DNA from: Janthinobacterium sp. B9-8
GTDB taxonomy: Bacteria > Pseudomonadota > Gammaproteobacteria > Burkholderiales > Chitinibacteraceae
Direction of reading: 5' to 3'
Assembly: GCF_000969645.2 (NCBI RefSeq)
Contig: NZ_CP014222.1
Coordinates: forward strand, 186,001 to 250,000
Length of the DNA: 64,000 bases
The notes beneath the pieces are model-generated. The model was not told the origin of the DNA, ran no database searches, and was given only the letters and a program-made list of their open reading frames with translations. The position numbers were made by a program, and so were the translations under genes. Position 1 is the first letter of the stretch. Each line of letters opens with the position of its first letter. Shown here piece after piece: positions 53,535-63,400 of this stretch.

Positions 53535-53587
53535 CTGAATACTACTAGCGCAGTTAGCGCTAATGTGGCGATAGGCCTAAGGGGTGC

Positions 53588-56329
53588 TTATGATTCAGTA
53601 CCTTTTGCAGCCTGCTTTAATGTTGCTAAGGCAAGATCAAAATTAAAAGCCTGAATGCTTTCATTAATGATTCTAAAATGCAGTGGAAATGCGGTATACA
53701 AAAGGCTAGCGTGAGTTTCTAAAATATTAATTGCTTCCGAGTCCCCGTTAGCGAGCAGCTTGTAGAGTAGCTGTGTAATCTCACTTAGCTTTTGGGGATC
53801 AATGATGGTATTTAACTTGCCCTGCAGATTGGGTAACTTTTGCTCTAATTGTGCAATCAGGGTATCTAAAGGTGTTGCTAGGCCATCAAGCAGCGAATCA
53901 AGTGCTTGCTGGCTCTGTTCTTGGTGAAGCGCTGATTCAAGGGTTTCTGATTGCTTCTGTAATGAGACAGCACCAATGAGCCCGGTTACAGATCGCAAGG
54001 TGTGTGCCAAGCGTTCGGCTGTGTGCCAGTCCTGGTTTTCTAAAGCATGGCGTATGTTGGGAATCGTATATTTTTGCTCGGCGACAAACTTGCCTAGGAC
54101 GGCCAGATAAAGCGGTTTTTTATCCAGAACGTACTTTAAGCCCAAGTTTATATCCAACCCTTCAATTCCCTTAGGTAGCTCGGCTTCATTGGGGAGCTGG
54201 GTGGAATAAATGGGTGGGCTGCTGACTGTGATTTCCTCTGGTTTAATCCACTTAATGAGCATTTTCCAAAGCGCTTCTGGCTCAATGGGCTTGGTAATAT
54301 GGTCATTCATTCCTGCCGCAAGGCAGCGCTCACGATCGCCTTGCATGGCATTGGCGGTCATGGCCACAATGGGGAGTAGCTGAAATCCCTTTAATTTGCG
54401 AATTTCCCTGCTTGCCGTCAGGCCATCCATAACCGGCATTTGCATATCCATCAGCACAATATTGTAATGATTGGCTTGTAGTTGTTCTATGGCAAGCTGG
54501 CCGTTTTCTGCAATATCAACCAGCAGACCTACAGATTGTAAGAACTCACGTGCTACTTCTTGATTAATATGATTATCTTCTACCAAGAGAACTCTGGCGC
54601 CTTGAATGTGCTTTAATTGGGGAGTGAAATGGTGTTTGCTACGGGTGCCAGGTGGGTAGCTCTCTGGCTTGCCGCCTAGTGCGCTGAGCACACTATTAAA
54701 TAACTGTGATGCATTAATCGGTTTGTTTAAAGTGTGGAAAACAATATTGGCATCGCTGGCTTTAATCGCATCGTGGTGATCAGAGGCCGAAACCAAGATA
54801 AAGGCGGGCATAGATTGTAGTGTCTGTGCTTTGATTTTTTGCGCGGTTTCTATGCCATTCATTGATGGCATTTCCCAATCTAAAAATATGATTTCATAAG
54901 GCTCGTTTTGCTTATCGGCTTGCTTAATTGCTGTAATAGCCGCTTTGCCTGATGCAACAGAATCGGCTCTTAATTGCATATAATTAAGTTGCGTTGTTAA
55001 AACGTCACGAGCGTTTTGATGATCATCAACGACCAGAACACGTTTATTTTGAAAGTTACTATTTAATAATAGTGGCCGAGCTGCTGCAGTACTTTTGCCT
55101 AATGGCAGGGTAAACCAGAAACAGCTGCCTTTGCCTAGCTTACTTCCTACACCAATTGTTCCGCCCATGAGCTCAACCAGCTTTTTAGAAATGGCGAGTC
55201 CAAGGCCTGTGCCGCCAAATTTGCGTGTTGTGGATGAATCTGCCTGAGAAAAACTTTGAAACAGGCGGCTTATTTGCTCATCACTCAGGCCAATGCCGCT
55301 GTCTTGTACGGAACAATGAATCACGATATCTTGATTGGATTCTGCTTGTAATTTAATTGCCATTTCGATTTGGCCATGAGCGGTAAACTTAACGGCATTT
55401 GAAACAAAATTAAGCAGTATTTGTCCCAGCCTTAACGGATCTCCAAATAAATTAAGCGGAATGTTTTTATCTATATTAAAAATAAGTTCCAAGCCTTTGT
55501 TGGCGGCTTGTTCTCCGATATGGTTTGCAACATTATCGAGTACTTTTTCTAATTCAAACTCTATCTTTTCTACTGTTAACTTACCTGCTTCAATTTTTGA
55601 AAAATCAAGAATATCGTTAATGATGCCGAGTAAATGCTGACCAGAGTTTTGTATTTTTGTGATGTAATCACTTTGGCGTGGATTTAATTCTGTTTTTAAA
55701 GCAAGGTAGGACATCCCCATGATGGCATTGATTGGGGTGCGAATTTCGTGGCTCATATTGGCAAGGAAATCGCTTTTACTTTGGTTTGCCGTTTCGGCTG
55801 CTTGCTTGGCAATAAGAAGGCCTTGGTTAATAAGAATAAGCTCTTTATTGAAGGCATCGAGTTTTTCTTGCTGTTGTATAATTTTAAAGTCTGCTTCTAT
55901 ACTTTTTTTTATTTCCCATAGTAAATCAAAATACTTTTTTTGATATTTCCGTGTCTTACTATCGAGTACGCAGATTGTTCCAAAGACTTCTTGCTCGCTC
56001 CAGAGCAGAGGAACGCCAAGGTAGGAAATCATATTTAGCGCTATATCGGGATTATCTTTCCATTGCTCATTTTCCAGAGCATTGGGAATATGCAAAAGGC
56101 TGCGGCTAGCCATCACTGTTTCGCAATATAAGCCGGTATTTAAGTTCGCTTTTTCTGAGTGCTCATAAGGGTTCCCTGCCGTTTCGCTGGATAGAAGTAC
56201 TTCGATTTGCTCCGGTAAAACGCGCATCATCAAGCCAGCAGGCACCTCGAAAAGGTTGGCCATTACATTGATGGTGTCTTGCCATTTAGTCAGAAAACTT
56301 TCTGGTATATGGATTGGCTGATTATTCAT
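53588..56329 (-). CDS. GAF hybrid sensor histidine kinase (GAF-HisKA-HATPase-REC-REC-HPt)
   Basis: A 913-residue soluble kinase. A GAF sensor occupies about 15-160 ([22 protein letters not shown]). HisKA has its phospho-His in SHEIRTP at about 193, and HATPase follows (about 250-410, [19 protein letters not shown]). Receiver 1 is at about 430-550 ([23 protein letters not shown]), receiver 2 at about 577-695 ([23 protein letters not shown]) and HPt with His in [10 protein letters not shown] at about 773. No DNA-binding output is present. I start it at [10 protein letters not shown], where AAGGA lies 7 bases upstream; an in-frame TTG eight codons earlier is less likely. No cognate regulator adjoins it. 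Confidence 0.92.
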   Translation of the reverse strand: MNNQPIHIPESFLTKWQDTINVMANLFEVPAGLMMRVLPEQIEVLLSSETAGNPYEHSEKANLNTGLYCETVMASRSLLHIPNALENEQWKDNPDIALNMISYLGVPLLWSEQEVFGTICVLDSKTRKYQKKYFDLLWEIKKSIEADFKIIQQQEKLDAFNKELILINQGLLIAKQAAETANQSKSDFLANMSHEIRTPINAIMGMSYLALKTELNPRQSDYITKIQNSGQHLLGIINDILDFSKIEAGKLTVEKIEFELEKVLDNVANHIGEQAANKGLELIFNIDKNIPLNLFGDPLRLGQILLNFVSNAVKFTAHGQIEMAIKLQAESNQDIVIHCSVQDSGIGLSDEQISRLFQSFSQADSSTTRKFGGTGLGLAISKKLVELMGGTIGVGSKLGKGSCFWFTLPLGKSTAAARPLLLNSNFQNKRVLVVDDHQNARDVLTTQLNYMQLRADSVASGKAAITAIKQADKQNEPYEIIFLDWEMPSMNGIETAQKIKAQTLQSMPAFILVSASDHHDAIKASDANIVFHTLNKPINASQLFNSVLSALGGKPESYPPGTRSKHHFTPQLKHIQGARVLLVEDNHINQEVAREFLQSVGLLVDIAENGQLAIEQLQANHYNIVLMDMQMPVMDGLTASREIRKLKGFQLLPIVAMTANAMQGDRERCLAAGMNDHITKPIEPEALWKMLIKWIKPEEITVSSPPIYSTQLPNEAELPKGIEGLDINLGLKYVLDKKPLYLAVLGKFVAEQKYTIPNIRHALENQDWHTAERLAHTLRSVTGLIGAVSLQKQSETLESALHQEQSQQALDSLLDGLATPLDTLIAQLEQKLPNLQGKLNTIIDPQKLSEITQLLYKLLANGDSEAINILETHASLLYTAFPLHFRIINESIQAFNFDLALATLKQAAKGTES

Positions 56330-56817
56330 CGATACATCCTTGCTAACACGCAAACTTGAATGGGCACTGGATTGAGCTGTTTAAATAAATCATTGTCTGA
56401 AAATCAGCAAATAGCAAAAATTCTGATTAAATTGCTATCTCCGGACGTTTCTGCCGGATATCCATTGTAAGGGGGATGCGTTTGGCTTCCTTTCAGAAGG
56501 CTGCTTAAAAAGGGCATATCACTAGTGTACTTGAGTTATTTTATTTATTGATGCTTAATTAATTATTTTTATTATTGGGGTTTTTATGTATTAATTTTAT
56601 GATGATTTAGATAAAGCCTGCTTGATTCCCCATGATTTGTTGGAATAAATAGCATAGCCTTAGCAACTTATCTTTGTGGGTTTGAAAGCCAAGGCGCATC
56701 AGGTGGGTACTTAAGCTAGGTGAATGTTGCTTAATGATGAGCAGTATCCGTGAATGGAATTACAGCAGAAGCAACGATTACACCTTTGCAGTGATTGGCG
56801 CTGCTTAAATACTGAAT
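56330..56817. other. AT-rich intergenic region
   Basis: A 488-base gap between tag and the GAF kinase gene. A strongly AT-rich stretch lies at about 56530-56600. The only reading frame of note is a 24-codon one on the plus strand (56734-56808, ending DYTFAVIGAA), too short to interpret and possibly a gene remnant. No repeat or clear hairpin is seen. Confidence 0.4.
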
Positions 56818-57393
56818 TTATTGGGGGGGATTGCGTACCCAGCAGCTTGGGCTATGGTCATCAACCATGCCGCTGGCTTGCATAAAGGCGTAGCAAATGG
56901 TTGGGCCGATAAATTTAAAGCCTCGTTTTTTTAAAGCTTTGCTCATGGCGGTGGATTCGGCGCTTAAAGCGGGAGTGTCACTGAGTAATAGCCAGTGGTT
57001 GCGTATGGTTTTGCCATTTACAAAGGACCATAGAAAATCGCTAAAGCGACCTTCTTCCTGTTGTAGTTTGAGGTAGGCTGCGGCATTGCTGATAAAGGCA
57101 GCGACTTTAGCCCGGTTACGCACAATGCCGCTATCGCTCAATAAGAGAGCTACTTTTTCTGCATCGTAAGCGGCCATTTTCTGCGCATCAAAGCCGTCAA
57201 AGACTTGGCGGTAGTGGGCGCGTTTTTTTAATACGGTAATCCAGGAAAGGCCTGCTTGTGCGCCCTCCAGACACAATAGCTCAAAGAGCGCCTGATCATC
57301 ATAGAGGGGCTGCCCCCATTCCTGATCATGATAGTTTTGGTAAAGCGGGTCATCACTGCACCAGCCACAACGGGTTAAATTACTTGTGGACAT
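56818..57393 (-). CDS. tag: DNA-3-methyladenine glycosylase I
   Basis: A 191-residue base-excision repair enzyme removing 3-methyladenine. The N-terminal RCGWCSDDPLYQNYHDQEWGQP supplies Cys and His zinc ligands, and DDHSPSCW near the C-terminus gives the others. The conserved LFELLCLEGAQAGLSWITVLKKR (Glu about 38) and FIGPTICYAFMQASGMV are intact. It appears monocistronic. A perfect DnaA-box-like TGTGGATAA lies about 40 bases upstream of the start. Confidence 0.96.
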   Translation of the reverse strand: MSTSNLTRCGWCSDDPLYQNYHDQEWGQPLYDDQALFELLCLEGAQAGLSWITVLKKRAHYRQVFDGFDAQKMAAYDAEKVALLLSDSGIVRNRAKVAAFISNAAAYLKLQQEEGRFSDFLWSFVNGKTIRNHWLLLSDTPALSAESTAMSKALKKRGFKFIGPTICYAFMQASGMVDDHSPSCWVRNPPQ

Positions 57394-57557
57394 CTTGGCT
57401 TTTATCCCCCAAAAGATGGTGTTGATCTGTGGATAAGCTGTTAGCTTGTTTTGTAACTTGATGAATTTTATATGAAAAATAGCCCTGCTTATTTTTTGTG
57501 CATTGCTACTTAACGGTCATTATTTTGTAAAGAAATCAGTGTAGATGGCTGGATTAC

Positions 57558-58592
57558 TCAAGGCTGCAGTGTGATATTCAGAGTTTTTCCTATGCTGTTA
57601 TTCCACTCTGTAACGCAATCTGCGCCACAACGCTCTGCCCAGCGTTTAAGGACCACTTGCTTAACTGTTTTGGCCAGCCGTGCTTCATCATTACTCGCTG
57701 GCTGCACCAGAACCATTGATCCTTGTTCTGCCAGCGTGCAGTTTTTTCCGGTATTGCAGGCCAACCCCAGTGTGGTTTGAGTTTCCGTCGCCTGCCAAAG
57801 ATCGTCGGCCAGTTGCTTAATACCCGCTTCAATGATTTTTTGATCGCGGGCATCAATTTTAGCCCAGGACGCTTGGTTTACCCCCAGCATCACCATACTC
57901 CAACCCAGTGGCAGATTATAAATATGCGTTGCTACCTGGTAAAAACGCGCGCTATGGGCTGCTAAGGCCGAGGTGATGAGGCAATCAAGTTGCTTGTCTT
58001 TCATTTTGTTGTAAACCTGATCAAAAGGAATACTGAGCGTGATGGCGCCGTAAGCTTCGATCAGATCACTGGTCGTGCGCATGCTGACTCTTACTTTTTT
58101 GCCTTTGAGTCCTTCTAGATTTTTAATCGGGCCATTACACATTAGAAGCTGTGCGGAGTAAGGCCACATGGCGAGTACTTTAATGCTTTGTTTTTGCTCA
58201 AAATAGCGCTCAAGCACCGGCTTATAGCTTTCGACGACGCGCCGTTCCATGGCTAAATTCATGGTGAGCCCGGCTAGATCAACTGCTTCGGCACGCGGAT
58301 CTTGCTCAGAAATATACGATAGGATCGTTGTGCCAAAATCAGTCATTCCCAGCTTCATCAGGCGTAATACTTCGCTGCCCTTTAAGCCCACATCATTAAA
58401 AGCACTAAGATTGACCTTGATTCTGCCCTCGCTGAGCCTAGGGAGCTGCTCGGTCCAGAATGGTTTTTCGTAGTCTTTAAACTGACTGAGCATGCTCCAT
58501 GAGCCAATTGCTTTTAATGGCTCAGGTGCAAGTTCTTCTTCGGCATAGAGCGGGCTGCTGAGCAGTAGCATGATACAAAACATACGCCACAT
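57558..58592 (-). CDS. Orphan TRAP-type (DctP family) periplasmic solute-binding protein
   Basis: A 344-residue exported binding protein. Residues 1-17 or so form a signal peptide (MWRMFCIMLLLSSPLYA). The body has DctP-family features: GLKGSEVLRLMKLGMTDFGT, the ligand-binding stretch NLEGLKGKKVRVSMRTTSDLIEAYGAI (Arg about 168) and PFDQVYNKMKDKQLDC. No DctQ or DctM membrane subunit is nearby, so transport with a TRAP permease is not supported locally; a sensory role with the divergent kinase is possible. I start at ATG 58592 (AAGGA 7 bases upstream), 10 bases after the amine oxidase stop. Two Cys pairs in the C-terminal part may form disulfides. Confidence 0.85.
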   Translation of the reverse strand: MWRMFCIMLLLSSPLYAEEELAPEPLKAIGSWSMLSQFKDYEKPFWTEQLPRLSEGRIKVNLSAFNDVGLKGSEVLRLMKLGMTDFGTTILSYISEQDPRAEAVDLAGLTMNLAMERRVVESYKPVLERYFEQKQSIKVLAMWPYSAQLLMCNGPIKNLEGLKGKKVRVSMRTTSDLIEAYGAITLSIPFDQVYNKMKDKQLDCLITSALAAHSARFYQVATHIYNLPLGWSMVMLGVNQASWAKIDARDQKIIEAGIKQLADDLWQATETQTTLGLACNTGKNCTLAEQGSMVLVQPASNDEARLAKTVKQVVLKRWAERCGADCVTEWNNSIGKTLNITLQP

Positions 58593-58602
58593 GGCTTTGT
58601 CC

Positions 58603-60234
58603 TTAGCGATGCAAAAGAGGGGCCGCTGCGCATTGGCTGTAATCATGCACGTGCGGGCTGCGCGGAGGCTGGCTGGCTGCTTGCAGCGGGATCAGGTTTT
58701 CATCGCCTAGTAGCTGCTGGCAGGCGAGTAAAGCCGAATCTAAAGCCCCCACAATCCAAGTGTGGTGGACGCTGAGGTGCTCTCCGGCAAAGTAGATATT
58801 TTGCTCTGGCTGGCGGGCGCTATTAAAGAGTTGGCGGAATTGTCCGGGGTAAAACATGGCATCGCCCGTCGCCCATTCGGATGGCCAGGCGACATCAAAA
58901 GACTCAATAAATTGCTCATTAATATCGACGCTGCTTTGATAGAGCGTTTGTAAGTCTCTGAGCGCCAGACGTACACGTTCTTCCTGAGTTTGCGGTAGCC
59001 AGTTATAGGCATCGGTCATCCATGAATAGAGCAGTAACACACCTGCTCCTGAGTCACCCAGTCCGTAGGAGGGATAAACGCACCAGCGCATTGGCAGATC
59101 ACTGGTGGATTGCCCGCCCATTGCCGCTTGCGGAAGTTGTTCCCAGAAACGGGTTTTAAAGCGTAAGCCGATTTTATACAGAGGCTCAAAATGCATGGTG
59201 CGTATGGCTTGCATTTTAGTGGGGGACCATTGCGGAGTAGAGATCATCCTTAGTGCGGCAGGCGGCAGGGCCAGAATCACACTATCAAAAGTATCAAATT
59301 CGCCAAGCTCGCCATAATGAATCACAACACGGCCATCTTGAAGGTTTTCAATTTGCTTCACGGGTGAATTCATCGAAATCGATTCAGTGCCAATTAAAGT
59401 TGCGCAAGCATTGGGCAATCTGTCCATACCATTGGCAATCGTCATCCATTGTGCACCGGAGAAATCCATACTTTCGATGACTAGCTCGGTAAAGCTGCTT
59501 TGGAATTGGTTAGAAGCCGAATTCATGACCTCTACATAATTCACTTTCTCCATACTCCAGCCCGCAATTTCGGTGAGGTAGGTGTAGAGCGAGTAATTGT
59601 CATATTGAACAATTTTGGCAAAGCCCAGCTCGAAATTTATTTCCAGTAAATCAAAAAAGGGCTGCAGCACTTCATCAAGTAGCTGCGAGGCTGTTTTATT
59701 GCGATCTTCTGGTGCCAGATTAAAGCCCAGCGCTTCAGGGTGCTGATTGGCGTAATCCAGCGTCATTGTGGCTCCGCCAAAGGCTCGTTTCCCATTGACG
59801 TACACTAAATTGCCGCTTGGATCGTATAAATTGTATGGAATTAAATCAATTTTGAAGGAGGGTGGCAGCTGCTCATTCAGGTAGCCAATCAGATCAAATA
59901 CGGGCTGCTGCTCGGGGGTTTGGGGCAGGCGCATGGCACCGGCTTCAAAGTATTGATTCGCTTCGTCATTAAAGCGATGCGTATAAACCCGGCCGCCCAA
60001 GCGTTGTGGATGCGCTTCAAACAGGCGGCAATCGATGCCTTGGCTTTTAAGAATCAAGGCCGAGTAAAGCCCCGCCATGCCTGCACCCACAATCCCCACG
60101 CGTTTGTTGGCTGAAGGCGGGGTTTTTTGAGAGGGCTGCAAAGGGGTGCGCGCTTTAAGCCAAGCTTCATAAGCGGCACGTAATGAGGCTTTATTGGAGG
60201 GGACACTGGCAAACATATGCGATGAGCTAGACAT
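58603..60234 (-). CDS. FAD-dependent flavin amine / L-amino acid oxidase family protein
   Basis: A 543-residue flavoprotein with no signal peptide. The dinucleotide-binding GIVGAGMAGLYSALILKSQG lies at about 46-65, followed by RLGGRVYTHRF, and the second FAD motif is near the C-terminus (NIYFAGEHLSVHHTWIVGALDSA, about 488). This is the monoamine oxidase / L-amino acid oxidase fold (Amino_oxidase family), which oxidises amines or amino acids with O2 to imines and H2O2. The substrate is unknown. I start it at MSSSSHMF with GGAG 6 bases upstream. The binding-protein gene follows 10 bases later on the same strand, and a TorS-like kinase is divergent. Confidence 0.85.
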   Translation of the reverse strand: MSSSSHMFASVPSNKASLRAAYEAWLKARTPLQPSQKTPPSANKRVGIVGAGMAGLYSALILKSQGIDCRLFEAHPQRLGGRVYTHRFNDEANQYFEAGAMRLPQTPEQQPVFDLIGYLNEQLPPSFKIDLIPYNLYDPSGNLVYVNGKRAFGGATMTLDYANQHPEALGFNLAPEDRNKTASQLLDEVLQPFFDLLEINFELGFAKIVQYDNYSLYTYLTEIAGWSMEKVNYVEVMNSASNQFQSSFTELVIESMDFSGAQWMTIANGMDRLPNACATLIGTESISMNSPVKQIENLQDGRVVIHYGELGEFDTFDSVILALPPAALRMISTPQWSPTKMQAIRTMHFEPLYKIGLRFKTRFWEQLPQAAMGGQSTSDLPMRWCVYPSYGLGDSGAGVLLLYSWMTDAYNWLPQTQEERVRLALRDLQTLYQSSVDINEQFIESFDVAWPSEWATGDAMFYPGQFRQLFNSARQPEQNIYFAGEHLSVHHTWIVGALDSALLACQQLLGDENLIPLQAASQPPRSPHVHDYSQCAAAPLLHR

Positions 60235-60437
60235 GACAGACTCCAGAAAAGGATTGCACATAAACTACCTTCATAGCGTATTTTTTTATGATTTTAAAAT
60301 CATAAATTAAATTTAGATGTAAGGTTTTGGAAATTTAAGTGAATGTTTCTATTGGGTAGATTAATATCCACTGCAAGGCAGCAGACATTTTCTGGAAAAC
60401 TGCGCTTATGTTTTTTTTGTAGTTGGAGTGAGGGGGA

Positions 60438-63400
60438 ATGCAGACACAAGAAGGCTTATTTCGAAAGTCAATTGCGCTACGCTTACGTCTAGCTTTTGGC
60501 GTGGTGGCGGCGACTACCCTGCTTGCTTCGGGTGCTGCACTGTGGGCATTTCACTCGGTAGATAGCACCTACTCGATTGTTTCAAAACAAAGCTTTCCTG
60601 CTGCGATTGCATCGGCACGGTTAGAAGCCAGTAGCCTAGAATTTTCATCTGCCTTGGCTAGTCTTGCCAATGCTCAGAATACGCAAACAAGAGACAGCGC
60701 CTTATCCAGAGTGAAATTAGCTTTAGCTGATTTGCCCAAGCAAATTGATGCTTTGGTGATGAGCAGCCCTGAAGATGCGGAAAAACTCTCCGAGCTGGTG
60801 GTGGAGTTATCCAAGAATGTGCCGGGTACCGATCACTTAGTCAGCCAGCAATTATTATTAGATCAACGAAAAAATAGTATCTTGCAACAGGTGGGAGACG
60901 CTCAGCAGCGTTTTTTGCAAGCGATAGATCCTGTGTTAATGGCTAAGAATGCCGAGCTGCTCTCCGCCACCCGCCGTGCGTCTGTTTCAGCAGGTGCTTC
61001 CGTTCATTCCCTGATTGACAATGAATTTTCAGAGTTGAATGCCTTGCAGCAGGCAAGGGCTGATGCTTTTCGTCTGGCTGCTATTGGAAGCGAGCAGGGG
61101 GAGCCTGCCTTACGTAAAAGGGGAGCGAATTTACTTGCCGGTATTCAAATGCATCTGCTTAAAGCCGATCCGTTGGCGCAGGAGGCCGGGAAAAAATTAG
61201 CGCAGAGCCTACATGGCCCTTTAGTCCATTCTGGACAAGAGGTTAGCCGGGCTGTTTCATTATTTGATGAGGTGATGCTGCCCCTAATTAATCAGATCAC
61301 ATTAAAAATGATTTCACGCAGTGATCAGATTACGTTGGATTCAACGAATGCGGTGGTTGTGCTCGTGGCAGAGCAGGTTGCTTCTTTAAGTGCAGTACAG
61401 CATTTTCGGGGCGATGTGGTGTTATTGGCGAGCTTAATTGCTCAGGCTGCTAATGCACAAAGTGCAATGCGCTTGGAAGAGACCAGAGCGTCATTTATGC
61501 AAACCAAAGCAAAGGCTAAGCAAATATTGGCCGAGTTGAATCATGGGGAGGATTTTAAACAGCTGAGGTATGAATTAAACCAGATTATTAATCTGGCAGA
61601 AACAGATGAGGGTATTTTTGCTATTAGTTCAAATAAAATAAAATTAAATAATAAATTACAAGCGTTAATCATAAGAAATCAAGATGCAACACAGTTATTG
61701 CATAATCAGGCCGAGCAGACCGAGCAAGCGCTGAAAAACGAGCTAAATGATGAAATGCTGCTATTGTCTCATCGTTTAAAGAAAAGTACCTGGTTGCTAG
61801 CGGGATTAACGCTGTTTAGTTTGTTGATCTCATTTGGTATTGGTTCTGTTTATATTGGCAGAAGGATTAGCTCCAGATTGGTTGTTTTATCTGAAAATAT
61901 GCACAGTATTGCTAAAGGCCGTTTTGATGTGGATATTAATGTGAGTGGCAGAGATGAAATTTCTATTATGGCTCAAAGTTTACTGGTGTTTCGTGATGCA
62001 AGCATCTTGCTTAGAACACAATCTGAAGAGCTGATTATTTCTCGCGATCAGGCCGAGGCGGCCGTACAAGTTAAAGGTGATTTTCTGGCGAATATGAGCC
62101 ATGAAATCAGAACGCCTCTAACGGCTATTCTTGGATATACGCATTTAATTTTAGAAACACCATTGGCAAACAGACAGAGAGATTATTTATCTAAAGTTCA
62201 ATCTTCTGCTAATTTATTGTTAGGCGTTATTAATGATATTCTAGATATTTCTAAAATTGAAGCCGGTAAGCTGGAGCTTGAAGAATCTGATTTTGATTTG
62301 TATTTGCTATTGGAAAACCTATCTGGTGTTGCTGCGATTCAGGCAGAAAATAAAAATTTAGCATTGATTTATAGTGTCAGTATCAATGCACCACAATGGT
62401 TAAAAGGCGATCCTTTAAGGTTGGGGCAGATTCTGCTTAATTTAATTAATAATGCGATTAAATTTACCGAAAAAGGGGAGGTTGAATTAGCGGTGTCTTG
62501 CCTGGATCTAGGTAATGATAGTGTTGAATGTGAGTTTAGTATTCATGATACGGGGATTGGTATCAGTGAAGAAATATTAGAGCGTTTATTTAGCCCATTT
62601 ACACAGGCGGATTCCTCAACAACCCGTCGCTTTGGTGGCTCCGGGCTTGGTTTGGCGATTAGTCAGCAATTAGCATATATTATGGGCGGTGGAATTACGG
62701 TGCTCAGCCAGCCCGATCAAGGCTCGATATTTAAATTTAAGCTATGTTTGCATAAGAGTAATCATCAGGGCATGAGTATTCCTCAATATAAAGGACGCCG
62801 TGTTTTAATTGCGGAGCCCCATGCCGCTACCCGGATTCAATTGTGCATGTATTTAGATAAAATGGGCATGCAGGTCAGTGATGTATGCTCTGCTCAAGAT
62901 GCTATGCGATGTATGAAGAGTAATGAGCACCCCTTTGATTTACTGATTATGGATGCTTCTTTATTGAGTAATACTCCCGCTGAAACCGTACAGGAAATAT
63001 GGGGGCTTCGTGATGAAATGGCTATTATTTTACTCACTACCATATTAAGCCACGATAGTGTGATTAGTCGCTGGGGTGCACGGGCTTTTGTTTATTCATT
63101 AAGTAAACCCATTATTGCTCATTTATTGTACGAAACCATTGTGAATAGTTTAGAGCTCAATAGCAGCTCGATGAGTAAAGCGATTGCTTATGCCGAGGCC
63201 AAAGAGGAGCCTTTACGCGGTATGAAAATCTTATTGGCAGAAGACACACCGCTTTTAAGTGAAATGAGTGTATCGCTATTGAGTGCTTTAGGCGCCAATG
63301 TGGATGCGGTGGCCAATGGCAGGGAGGTGGTTGATTTTATTTTAAATAAGAAAAAAAACTATGATGTGATTTTGATGGACGTTCAAATGCCTGAAATGGA

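Noticed and set aside
58603..60234. VioA (violacein tryptophan oxidase)
   Set aside because: The fold family is shared, but no vioB-E genes adjoin and the sequence context is a binding protein and kinase; a general amine or amino acid oxidase is the safer call.
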